Shown: piece after piece, positions 49,501 to 60,600 of the stretch | Position numbering within the stretch: the stretch's first letter is position 1 | Layout: each line of letters starts with the position of its first letter | Source: Hydractinia symbiolongicarpus | Taxonomy: Eukaryota > Cnidaria > Hydrozoa > Anthoathecata > Hydractiniidae | NCBI RefSeq assembly: GCF_029227915.1 | Contig: NC_079877.1 | Coordinates: 13,019,351-13,083,350 of the forward strand | Direction of reading: 5' to 3' | DNA length: 64,000 nt | Position numbers and translations under genes: made by a program | Notes under the pieces: generated by a model | What the model was told of the DNA's origin: nothing | Seen by the model: only the letters and a program-made list of their open reading frames with translations | Database searches by the model: none

Positions 49501-52500
49501 TGCCATTTTCGGAATCGAATGCAAGTGTATTTATGGTACATTTCAATGGCTTCATTGATGCCTTTAACAGCTTTTGAATTTGAAGCTAAAAAAAGCGATT
49601 TTTTTTTCTTTTAAATTTGCCTGCTTTATAAGATTTGTTCAAAACACATAGTTATATATTCTACTTTCGTGCAATGGTTACTTAAAAAGTATTTTTTACC
49701 AAGGTCATAGGACATATCATATGGCACTTCAGCTCTTGGCCATAGTTCTCTTGGATCTTTCTTCGAACCAAATCCGTAGTCACCATTTTGAACTTTTTCC
49801 TTCTGTTTTGGCGTTAAGATCATGTCTCCTTCGAAAAGGTTGAGATCTGAAACAAAAGATAGTTGGATATTACACTTTCTAAACTGTTCGTTTTTGAGTA
49901 TCCTGTTTTACCAGTCACTTATAGTCAGTTATTAGTGATAAGGAAACGGAACAGAACTCTTACTTTCCATCTGTTTCACCCATCCATAGGTGATCTGGAT
50001 GTAAGCTAAACAACACAACAACCACCACAGTTTCATCATGATAACCGTTTCAGCCACAAAGCTACAGAATACAGCCACAGTAAAAATTTTATACCTTCTA
50101 TTGCCATGAGAGTTGAGAATTACCAGGGGGTTATTACAATGGTGTTGCTATTATAAAAAAGGAGTTGTCTTGAGCTATAGCTTTTTACGATAAGTAACAT
50201 TTACAGAAACGTGACAATGACTTTTGTTTTGTGCTGGTTAAAATGATTTCTGCAGCATCCCCCATCCTAAGTTGTTTTTATTATGCTAATAAAAGTTTGG
50301 ATTTTAAAAAGAATTGAAGACTGATTGAAAAAATGTTGACTCGCCACTTAGAGTTGTGTATACAGAAAAATAAAAGAGTGGTACTTTGTAAAAAGAGAAG
50401 CATCATCTGTATCAATAGTGCCAGCTAATTAAGAAATTATCATGCTTTTTAATCAATTCGCTCGGCATGAACACGATGTTCTGTGTTATCAGCTTTTTAT
50501 TGATCTTCAATATTTTTAAAAACATAATTAAAAATTTACTGCGACCAAACAAGTAAAGATATGATTTATGTATCGCTATTTGACTTTGTCTAATTAAGTT
50601 ATAATTTTTTTCTTTCGTTCGAAACAATGTTTTTACTAAAATTCCCAAACGACTAGCTCTGTCGCATTATTATACACATGCAGTTCCCAGCACAACGTAT
50701 CCAACATAGTACAAAAAAATCTTTCATTATATTGTTTATAAAATAATCAATCTTTCAACAAGCCGTTTTAAAACATTAACCCTAAAACACAATTTTTACT
50801 TTTGTAAATTTTCGCAGGAATAAACTTTCTCGGTTAAGCAAATAAGGCGTGTTTTGCGGAAAAATTTCCGCGGAAAATGAGGATAAATCAAGGCTAAAGT
50901 TTGGTTTCTTAAAATAATAGGAGAGTAATAAGTAAACTAATTAAAGCAGTGGATGTTTAGTGTATTTACCATGTTATATAGGAAGACTGACCACGATATG
51001 ATATCAGTGTGTCTACTCTGTTAACCGATATCTAGCAACAGAAAAGTCGGCTTATATTATCTTCATTTGTTTTGATTCACTACAGGGTATGCGAATAGTG
51101 ATGCAACCAAGAGATTTTCAAGCCGCACTCGATTCAGCACGTAGTGAATCACTGAAAGCATTTGGTGACGATAATATGCTAGTTGAAAAATTTGTTGAAC
51201 GGCCCAGGTACATACGGTATTTACTCGAGCATACGATATTTACTCCTTTCCCCTCGAATAGACTTCATAAAAAAATTTTAATGAGCGCCCTTTTTGCATG
51301 AGCACCCTCCGTGAATGAGCGCCTCCTTTATTTTTAGAAAGGGCGTTATACGATAAATTTTTGCTCTGGAAAGACGTTTATTTAGAAAATATTAAATAAA
51401 ATCAAAAATACAACCAAACATGTTTGCAAGACTCTTCTTACTTAATAGTTTTGGGTAAAAAAGAATTTTAAACAAATTTTATTTAATTTTGCGTAAAATT
51501 ATCTTCGCGGTATTTAGGAAAATAAATAGGAAAATGTGTAAGAGAGATATTAAAATTGTTTTAATGTTTTTTTTATACAATTAATAAGCAATTATACAAT
51601 TAAAGGCTTTCGAAATAACGCCTTTTTCGTATAAGCACCGCCCTTGTATGAACGCCTCTGTACGATATTTATAAATTAAATGAGCGCCCCGGTTTTATTT
51701 TAAAAGTTGGTTCTTGAAATTTCAGAAAGCTTGTATTATAACTTGCATGTGGTGTTTTCTAGACACGTAGAAGTTCAAGTGTTCGCGGACAAATATGGAA
51801 ACACAGTGTATCTATTTGAGAGAGATTGTAGCGTTCAAAGACGACATCAAAAAATTATAGAAGAAGCTCCTGCAGTGAGTAACTATTTCGTTTACTACAA
51901 AAAAAGCTACTTCAAAAATTATTTCGCAGATTACATTTTTTGTACTATTAGTCGCGCTTATTAATTTTCGCGAATGCGCTAAATAAAATTTGTCTGTGTG
52001 CAAAATTTAGTACAATTATATATACAACAATACGTGGGTTTCCAAAAGTAAAACTGATTTTGAAAGTGTCACACCCCATAGTGGTATGTTATGGATGATG
52101 TGTTTAATACATGCAAATTTGCATTGTTTCATTTTAGCCAGGAGTTTCGGAAGAAGTGAGAGCTGAACTCGGAAATGCTGCAGTCCGTGCTGCTGAAGCT
52201 GTTGGCTATGTTGGAGCAGGTTATTGTTTTTATGTATCTGATTGGTTGGTTTTTCTTTTTAATGTATCTGATCGGTTGCTTTTTGTTTTCACGTATCTGA
52301 TTGGTTGCTTTTTTTTCTGATGTATCCGATTGGTTGATTTTTGTTTTTACGTATTTAATTGGTCAATTTTTGTTGTCATGCAGCTGATTGGTTGATTTTG
52401 CGTGGTTGTTGTGAAGGCTGGTTACTCGACCTTGAAAATCTTATTACATTAAAAACCTGGGAACTTAATTTTTCTTGAGAATAATCTGGAAGCGTTAAAT

Positions 52501-55500
52501 ATAAATATTTCTGTCTAGTTATAAGACGTTGCTTGGTATAAGATGTTGTTTTGCACATTTTTAAATAATTAACTTGCTTTTGGTTCAAATTTGTAGTAGA
52601 GCCATTTTTGGGTATTTTTACAGCACCTTATTGTGTACTTTGGTATTCTATATGCTTCAGAACCTTGAAATATCGCAAAAACTATAGTAAAAAACCGTGT
52701 GATAATCCACAAAATAGCAAAAAAGGTGTAAAAGACACGTCTTCCAAGCCACGGTTGTCCACGTGATTACTTCTACTGGCTGTTCTTGTCTATGACGATT
52801 CTGTCTTGTCCTGTTGTACCACTGCTTCGAGAAGCAACCTTCCAGCCTTCTAAAATGAAGCTAATTACTGTAAGATTGATTTTGTTTACTTGTGTTTTAT
52901 AGGAACTGTGGAATTCATCATGGATAAACATCAAAACTTTTATTTTATGGAAATGAACACTCGATTGCAGGTACTACAGTCAATCCTGCTTTATACAACA
53001 CTTCGATATAATTGTTTTACCACCCACCATAATGGTACTTGAAGTACACTGTACGTAATAAATTCTAGTATAAGCTGCAACATCAAACGTTAGAAGGTTA
53101 AGTACCGTACGGTATAGTTCCTACAAAATTTTTTTGACTATGTCAATTACAAAACTGATCTCCTATTAGTGATTGTTTTTTCTTTGTGTAGGTTGAACAT
53201 CCTGTCACTGAAATGATAACAGGTATAGACTTGGTGGAGTTACAGATACGAGCCGCTGCAGGCGAGCAGTTACCTTTCTCTCAAAGTGATCTACGTGTAA
53301 ATGGTCATTCGTTTGAAGCGCGAATATACGCAGAGGATCCCGACAGGTAACACTTGTGTGTGTGTCCTATTTGTGTGGTCTGTGTTATCGTTTTTTGTTT
53401 AGAGGGTTGAGATGAAGTAGAGAATCATAATGCACAATGTGAATCTAAAAAAATACACAATTGATTGTCTTCTTGTCCCACCTTGAGACGCAATGCAGCG
53501 ATGACAAAACCCTTTTTACGGAAACCGACCTCAAGGAAGCAAGCGAGCCCCAACCCCGTGTGTAGTTCTAGCAGTTGTATCAAGAATGAAATCATGTATG
53601 CAAAATGGTAGTTGTTCAGTAACTTTTCCTTGTTTCCTAAATTTTAGTGACTTTTTACCTGGTACTGGTCATCTCTATTATCTTTCTACGCCTTCTCCAT
53701 CATCTGATGTTCGTGTGGAAACTGGGGTTCGACAAGGTAGGTCGCACATCCTAACAAATCTAACGCAGGAAAAAATTCTGAAAGTTCATATCTGCCTTGT
53801 TTGTTTGTTTTCTTAATTCTTCTTGTCTATCAGGGATAGAAGTATATATTCTTTCTTCACATTTATACACAAGTAAATTTTTACCTGACTTTTTCGACGA
53901 ATATTTTCTAGGTGACGAAGTGAGTCAGTTTTACGACCCTATGATTGCGAAACTGGTAGTGTGGGATAAATACAGATCAACCGCACTTCGAAAATTAAGA
54001 CAAAAATTACACGACTATCATGTATGTTCGTTGTTTTTTATAATACTTTGAGAAAAAAGACTTATAGATATTAGTTATAGATATAAAAAATACTGTTTGG
54101 ATGCGTAAATCTAAAAGCTATCGACCAAAGTTACATCTCAAAGAATGTTTAAATTTGTAGTTAGATAGCCTTTTTTTAATTGAATAATTTTGTTCCATTC
54201 GCAAAATTTCTCTGACAATTGTTAACAGCGCCATTTTTTTTAGATCGTCGGTTTGAGCACAAATATAAAATTTCTTGGTAACCTGGCGGCACATCCTAGC
54301 TTTGTTTCTGCTGATGTACACACCTCGTTTATAGATGTAAGTGTGACCACGACGGTACTTCAAGTAAGAACATGCAAAGGTCTTTATGCGTGGCCAGACT
54401 ATTTAAATTAAATTAAATATCTTTTTGTAGGATCATTATAAAGAATTATTTCCAAAGAAGCAATCATTATCTGAACACCAACTTGCACAATCAGCGTTAG
54501 CACTTTTGTTGTACGATGAACAACATCAAGTCGAGAAAAAACGTAAACTCGGTGAGGATAAATGTTGTTTGGTGTTGATGTCGTAGTTGTTGTATTGTTT
54601 GTTGTCGTTGTTTTTTCGTTGTTGTTGTTGTTTGGTATTGTTTTCGTTGTTGTTTGTTGTTGATCTCGTTGTTGTTGTTTGGTGTTGATGTCGTAGTTGT
54701 TGTGTTGTCGTTGTTGTTGTTGTTTGGTTTTGTTTTCGTTGATGTCATAGTTGTTGTGTTGTCGTTGTTGTTGTTGTTTGGTTTTGTTTTCGTTGATGTC
54801 GTAGTTGTTGTGTTGTCGTTGTTGTTGTTGTTTGGTTTTGTTTTCGTTGATGCCATAGTTGTTGTGTTGTCGTTGTTGTTGTTGTTGTTTGGTATTGTTT
54901 TCGTTGATGTCATAGTTGTTGTGTTGTCGTTGTTGTTGTTGTGTGGTTTTGTTTTCGTTGATGTCGTAGTTGTTGTGTTTTTTGTTGTTGTCGTTGTTTT
55001 TTTACTGATGTAGTCATCCTTCAATTCTTTAACATATATGTTGTTTTGCTTTTTAGACGATCATTCGCCATTCGGAGGTGGTAGTTCTTTTCAAATGAAT
55101 GTGGACAGTCATAAGAAAATGTTGTTATCTGATGGCGAAAACGGTACGATATGTTTTATTGATAGAAATAAAATGACAGTGAGATATAATTACAGCTGCT
55201 AGTCACCCACAAAATTACGAAACAGTGAAAAAACATAATTATGTCATGGGATGTGTTAAAGATCTCGCATCATTTAGACACTAAAACAATTTCATTCGGA
55301 TTGTAAGAGATTTTAATCGATATAAATAAATTTTGGAGTTTTAAATTTAAATCGATATAAGTACTATGAGGTACAAAGGATATCGGGTGGCACAGGAATA
55401 TCTGTTTGTTATTATGGGGTATAGTGGTGTCATTGGGTATCGGATGATATGGGTTATGTAAGATATTTTGATTCAAATTTTGATGTCAAATCAAAGATAA

Positions 55501-57134
55501 TCAATTTGTATTTTTTGTTTGTTTTTAGATATAGTGGTAACGATAACGTATTTGAAAAAGAGACAATATCTTATTCAGGTAATTATGGTATTTAAGTGTC
55601 CTGAATCGCAGCTGACTTTTTGATGAATTTTCACTTCAATTGACGTCATCAATGGAATATTGTATAACAATTGCCAGTATAAGTGATAAGCAAAGCCGAA
55701 TTTGGATGAATTAGAGTTTTGCTAATTGGGACAAAATTTCTTAGTCTCTTGAACTTATTCGCGTAATTGGACCACGGATAAGTGAGAGGATGTCGTAAGT
55801 TGACCCTTAAAACTGTCAATAAGTGGGACATTTTCACCTCTTTGGTCAGAATGTTTCACTTAATTCTAGTGTACTGTATTCTCAAAATATCGAAATAAAT
55901 GACTTAAAACATATTACATTCTAAATGCTGTAGAAAGAACTACAACTTACCCCTACATGATGTCATGCATCATTAGTCGGTACTACATGATGTCATGCAT
56001 CATTTGTCTAGTCGGTACTACATCATGTGATGCATAATTAGTCGGTACTACATCATGTGATGCATAATTAGTCGGTACTACATCATGTGATGCATAATTA
56101 GTCTGTACTACATGATGTCATGCGTAATTTAAACCTTTACGTCCTGAATGTCATGTTTTTTACACAGGTGAACAAACAAGAATTTTTGTGTCATGGTCGA
56201 ATGTTGGATGATGGCTACAACAATCACGTACATGTAAATATTGATGGAAAAAATGAAAAGTTTTCTTTTGTACCTAGCGCTGATAGTGTACATATATTTA
56301 CCAAGGTGAGGTGAATTTTGTACTGCTTAACTTTTTGTATTGCAAGAAGAGCAATAATTATGATAACCTCTTTTTCATTGCGTTTATTTGATTCAAACGT
56401 GAAAAATTCTGATAGCATGCTTACGTGGCACGGAGAAAGTTCGATTTCCTTGTGTCAATATAAAAGACAGTTTAACTAATAGTTACTGTTATTTTAGGAT
56501 GATCATTTTAGCGTGGTTAAACCACAACCAAAGTTTATCCTTGCTGAACTTGAAAGTAAGATTCCTGCAGGTGCGGTGGCTCCTATGACGGGTAGCATAC
56601 TCGAGGTGGGTCGTGTTGTTGTTGTTGTTCTAACTCTAAGCTGTTTGAGCTATAGAAACTAAAGCCTTGCAAGTATAAGCTGAGCATATATGTTTATTCT
56701 TGCGGTACATGTGTCTAGGTTCGCGTTGAAGCAGGAGATGAAGTAAAAGCTGGTGACGTCATAGCTGTTATGTATGCTATGAAATTAGAGGTAAAAAGTG
56801 TAGCAATTTTAATTAGGAGAAAAGTATCATCGAAAAGGGGGGTTTGTTATTCTCACTTTTTAAATAAACTTTTATTCCTATTAGTACTTTCACCTGAGAT
56901 GTTCGCAATTTTTTTATAGCACAATATTTTATCTCCATACGATGGTACAGTGGAAGAAGTGTTCGTTAAACCAGGTGGTATGGTCAATCAAAATGATGAA
57001 ATAGCGGAAATCAAAAAAGGTGTGTTAAAAAAACATTGCACCCTAAAATACAAAATAAGCTAAGAACAAAAGGAAAGAAAATTCTTTATTATTGTGTGTT
57101 TACTGACTTTTAGTTTTACCTTTTTTTAGAATGA
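43571..57134 (+). CDS. MCCC1: 3-methylcrotonyl-CoA carboxylase, biotin-containing alpha subunit, mitochondrial (exons 2-22)
   Basis: Exons: 43571-43713, 44053-44148, 44260-44381, 44606-44710, 45737-45779, 51086-51207, 51763-51874, 52138-52219, 52903-52970, 53192-53346, 53648-53736, 53912-54021, 54244-54336, 54431-54551, 55057-55143, 55529-55578, 56168-56305, 56498-56605, 56719-56790, 56920-57019, 57130-57134. All junctions keep frame; about 672 aa without the leader. The biotin carboxylase domain is shown by [15 protein letters not shown], the ATP-grasp RGGGGKGM across exons 6-7, [17 protein letters not shown] and [18 protein letters not shown]. The biotinyl domain has AMKLEH across exons 20-21; the Lys is the biotin site, and Leu replaces the common Met after it. 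Known role: ATP-dependent carboxylation step of leucine breakdown, with MCCC2, in the mitochondrial matrix. The last exon adds one codon and TGA. Intron 6 hosts a complete antisense astacin gene. Confidence 0.95.
46792..47454 (-). pseudogene. Decayed transposase-like N-terminus (possibly piggyBac-derived)
   Basis: The minus strand from ATG at 47,454 reads [16 protein letters not shown]. With several stops and frame slips there follow an acidic stretch ([19 protein letters not shown]), a Gln/Ser-rich stretch ([17 protein letters not shown]) and an Arg/Gly-rich end ([20 protein letters not shown]) closed at 46,792. An acidic N-terminus opening before a basic segment resembles piggyBac-derived transposases, but the DDD core and TTAA ends were not found. 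It lies inside MCCC1 intron 6, next to the astacin gene. Confidence 0.35.
47915..50039 (-). CDS. Secreted astacin (M12A) metalloprotease with two C-terminal ShKT domains
   Basis: Nine exons, minus strand: 50039-49964, 49846-49700, 49585-49462, 49354-49251, 48996-48925, 48854-48636, 48535-48491, 48415-48263, 48048-47915. The 1,074 nt are in frame (357 aa). Order: signal peptide ([19 protein letters not shown], 1-19), short propeptide with [10 protein letters not shown], mature start after [10 protein letters not shown], zinc site [11 protein letters not shown] (144-154, split by an intron after the first part), Met-turn SMMHY (199-203), a proline-rich linker, then ShKT domains at about 264-300 and 318-357, each with six cysteines ending T-C-G-x-C. 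All catalytic residues are present. Known role of the family: extracellular zinc endopeptidases in development, matrix processing or digestion; ShKT tails are common in cnidarian and nematode members. Which substrate is not shown. It lies wholly inside MCCC1 intron 6, antisense. Confidence 0.95.
50040..51085. other. Astacin upstream region within MCCC1 intron 6
   Basis: No exon recognised. The astacin promoter must lie in this approximately 1-kb stretch, between its ATG at 50,039 and the MCCC1 exon 7 acceptor at 51,085, if it is not further upstream. No confident promoter element was identified. Confidence 0.4.
51275..51690. repeat. MITE-like repeat with GAGCGCC boxes in MCCC1 intron 7
   Basis: The region is bounded by similar short boxes: GAGCGCCCTTTTTGCATGAG and GAATGAGCGCCTCC on the left; TAACGCC, AAGCACCGCCCTTGTATGAA and AATGAGCGCCCC on the right. 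GGGCGTTATACGATAA and GACGTTTATTTAGAAAATAT inside relate it to the repeat near 3.2-3.5 kb. I infer a decayed non-autonomous DNA element. Exact ends are unclear. Confidence 0.35.
52233..52405. repeat. 29-bp minisatellite in MCCC1 intron 9, about 6 copies
   Basis: Imperfect tandem units of about 29 bp on the theme GTATCTGATTGGTTG followed by a T-rich run and a short CAC/GAT/AAT end. Each unit contains ATTGGT, the reverse complement of a CCAAT box. It begins about a dozen bases after the exon 9 donor. No coding role. Confidence 0.85.
54560..55010. repeat. GTT-rich minisatellite with 54-57-bp higher-order period in MCCC1 intron 15
   Basis: The unit is TTTGGTTTTGTTTTCGTTGA followed by TGTCGTAG and (TTG)n/TCG tracts. 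Starts at 54,723, 54,777 and 54,831 give a 54-bp period; the next, at 54,888, is 57 bp because of one extra GTT. Because periods are multiples of three, the region is open in several frames on both strands, which makes false long ORFs. It sits a few bases inside the intron after the donor at 54,552. Confidence 0.92.
55952..56131. repeat. 30-bp tandem repeat with palindromic core in MCCC1 intron 17, about 6 copies
   Basis: The exact unit is GTCGGTACTACATCATGTGA followed by TGCATAATTA, repeated with a strict 30-bp period at 56,011-56,100 and degenerate copies on both sides. Outer copies read CATGATGTCATGCATCAT, whose ATGATG and CATCAT halves are inverted. It ends about 37 bp before the exon 18 acceptor. 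Confidence 0.88.
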
Positions 57135-57680
57135 AAACATTGATGCTACGAAATAACAAACACGAAGTGTAGAAATTTTGCAATTCCACCATTGTAATAT
57201 TAATTTTAAATTCTATTTATAAGATTTACCCATATACGATCCGCAGAATGTTCCTAGAGATATGAAAGAGAAAGAAATCGTGGAAAGACAGAACTCTATA
57301 TTATATACATTTAGAATAATGAATAATACATAGAGAAATAATCTTTTGTATTGAAATTTCAAAAATGTTAATGTTCCTTTGTACGACGATTTTTTTTATT
57401 TGCTTATCACATCCACTACCCAAAAATTTTAAAAATACGAAGTATATATCTCATGATGGTCACACCATAATTTTAAATAGAAATTCGGGTTTAAAAAGGT
57501 CTGAAAATACGAAAAAATATGTTAACGAAAAAATATATTAACTATCGTGAAAATAAATTAGGTATATAAATCTTTAAACTATGTACACATCTAGTTTGAC
57601 TTTTTTAAAAATATAACAACAACCTTTTAATAACTATCTACAATCCATAAGAGGTCTATTAAACCGTAAAACAGTAAAAC
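57135..57680. other. Convergent 3' ends of MCCC1 and DNAH2
   Basis: The two stop codons face each other 546 bp apart, so both 3' UTRs share this AT-rich segment. A plus-strand AATAAA lies near 57,551, and a minus-strand AATAAA (TTTATT on plus) near 57,397. If both are used, the transcripts would overlap at their 3' ends. No other feature seen. Confidence 0.5.
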
Positions 57681-60600
57681 TTAATCATCCAAACTCATCA
57701 ATAACGCCGTGCCTCGCTTAACCCAATGATCGGCAGTGACTGACCCAGATTTTAAGTCCACTGCAACAATGAAAGACGGTCGTCCAGAAGCACCAGCGCG
57801 ATTGGAATAGTAGTAACATGGACACGCGTACATACCTAACAAAAAAACAACAATTTGTCTCTAAATCGAGAGATTGTTACAATTCTGTTTGCAAATCATC
57901 CAACATTTGCTTTCATTACGCTTCAAAGCGAACACCAATGCGCAGCGAGTTACGCGTTATCAAAGTTCATATTTTTTATCTCACCACTGGGAAATAGCGG
58001 TTTGCGCAATGTTTTCGTAAAATTTCAAGCATTGGAAAGAAAAAAAGGAATAAATTAAAGACATCAGCGATACCTTTTCCTGTTTTTTTCTTGTTTTCAA
58101 CAGGCTTGAAATGAATTGTGGGCAACGGACAAACTAACTGCATTGGTTCTGCTTCGATCAAAGAAGCATTGCGCTTGTCCCATCCAGCGCCTTCCAAGAA
58201 TAATCCTTTTATCCAAACTCCATCCTGTAAAAAAACAAAACAATTTCTTTTACTTACTTCAAAGACAAGTTTTGAAAGTTTCCTGCTTTAACAAACATTC
58301 TTTTTTTACTATACGATTGGACACCCTGTGAGTGTTTCGAATTATTATTACAATTTGGGTGCAGCATTAACGAGTCATTACTCTAAGTTAAATTTGAAAG
58401 TTTTTAAGTAAATTATGTGATTAAGTTTGTGGTTATACAGGGTGACCAATAAATTTTTTCAAAAATTTTTTTTTTTTAAGAACATGGACCAAAGCAGCAA
58501 GCAAGCAAACAGAAATAGCGAAAAATATTTCATTTTTCAAGTGTGTAACTTTTTTGATAACCCAAGAAGCCGCTTATTAAATATTACTAAATCCGAGAAC
58601 AAGCCTAAAAAGTGGCTTTTATTGAGTACATTCTCAGTACCAAAATGTCCCAGAAGAATTCAAAGAATTTGAGAAAAGCCGCCTATCCTTCAAATAACCA
58701 AAAAATATAAATAATCATCTGAATAATTGGGTTTGAATAAATAGGCATATGTTATGTTTTTAGACCCAATACAAGGCTCAAAATTTTACTGTCAAAAATA
58801 TCAGATTAGCCTATCTACCTTTGGTTGTTGTGTGATGTTATAATCATCAACTGTTGAAACAACAAACTCCCATGATAAACTGTCCACCGAGATCTAAAAT
58901 GTGTTAAAAAAAATTATCATCAGAAACATTGCAACACAGCAGGAACAACACGTGGCTTAACTTACGACGATAAAACAAGAAGTATAAATTTCATACATTG
59001 TTTTGTCTGGCACACGTTTGAAGCACTGCCGTCAAAAATCCAGTCGGGAAAGTGAAACCACTCATCCAAAATATAATGGGCGGATGCGCAGTAGTGGCCC
59101 ACTTACTAAACTGTTCAACACGTAAGACCAAGTCACGTGTCCAGGATGCTAAAGGTTTTAATGAAGGATACGCCTAAAAAACAAATCGTATGAATTTTTT
59201 TAAGAAGTCTTAATAATAAAAGTAAGTCCAGACACAAACCTTCTTGTTAACTACAAGAACTGTAAATTATTTTTGTGGATCTAAAGAAACTTCTACACGA
59301 AATAAAAGACCTACCTTCACCCATAATGGCGGAACTCTTCCATCGAATATACAATTAAATGTTTCTTCAAGATCGGTTGACATGACAACCAACCCTTTAA
59401 TTCCTTTCTGTAGTTCAGTTAACGAAGATTTGATCGTGTGCAGTAACGAGTTGTAGCGAGTAATCTACGAGAGAAAAAGCTTGTGAATATTCATGAGAAA
59501 ATATTTTTGTGATTTTTTATAGATAAAAAGTAACGATGTAGGCCTTATATTAACTCCTTTGACCCGCTCTAAAAAACGACAATAACAACGACGACGACGA
59601 CGACAACAACAACAACGACAACGACGACAACGACAACAACAACAACAACGACAACGACGACAACGACAACAACAACGACGACGACGGCAACAACAACAGC
59701 AACGACAACAACAACAACGACGACGACGACAACAACAACGACGACAACGACAACAACAGCAACAGCAACGACAACAACAACAACAACAACGACGACGACA
59801 ACAAAATTAAAAACGATAAAAACGATAACAGAAACAATAGAAGTAAGATAACTGGCTTACTTCTTGTAGCAAAACGACATTCAGTGGAGAAGGATCGTCG
59901 CTCAATATCTTCGCTGTTTGATCATAATCAATTACGTCCGGGACTTTCTTTAGCACATCTGCTGCAAGTTCCAAGACTTTATCTTCTGGTCTTTCACCCT
60001 GACCGCCTGTGGATACTTGTGGTTGCAGAGAAAGTAAGGTTTCGAAAAGATTCCTGTCAATATAAAATTGGGTTGTAATGTATAACATACTTTTATTATG
60101 CAATACGTAAATTTACGCCTCTGATTTGACTTTTTTTTTACACATAAAAAAGAAACCTGTGAAGATAACCTAGTGATAATCTAGAAATAAAAATAACAGG
60201 ACTTTTCTTATTTTTCAGATAAGCAAGTCACTATTACCCTCCTCCTGCAATACATACAGTTTGTCCAGCAATATATTATTGTTAAAAACTCTGGTGTAAA
60301 CCCTTATGAACAAGTCATTGAATAATAGCTGTAACTGTCAAGACGAATAAACTAGCTCGTTAATGTCAAAACTGTCAAAACGTAGTCTAGAATAAACTCC
60401 CTCGTTCATGTCATGATAATATCCATATTATTTGATGACAATGACTGAACAGATAAATGATAATCACCTTAACGCCTTATGAACGGGTTATACTTTACGT
60501 GATTAAAAGAATCGGCCTGTTTAATGAACACTCTCTTATAAAGATTCACACCACACATTCACACATATTTCGATGATGGCGATTAGTTGGGCTAAATTGC

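Noticed and set aside
54497-55024. Open frames of 119-175 codons (Val/Leu-rich plus strand, Thr/Asn-rich minus strand)
   Set aside because: They arise from the 54-57-bp GTT-rich minisatellite in MCCC1 intron 15, whose periods are multiples of three.
59550-59837. Ser/Leu-rich minus-strand frame
   Set aside because: Translation of the (ACA/ACG) repeat inside a DNAH2 intron.
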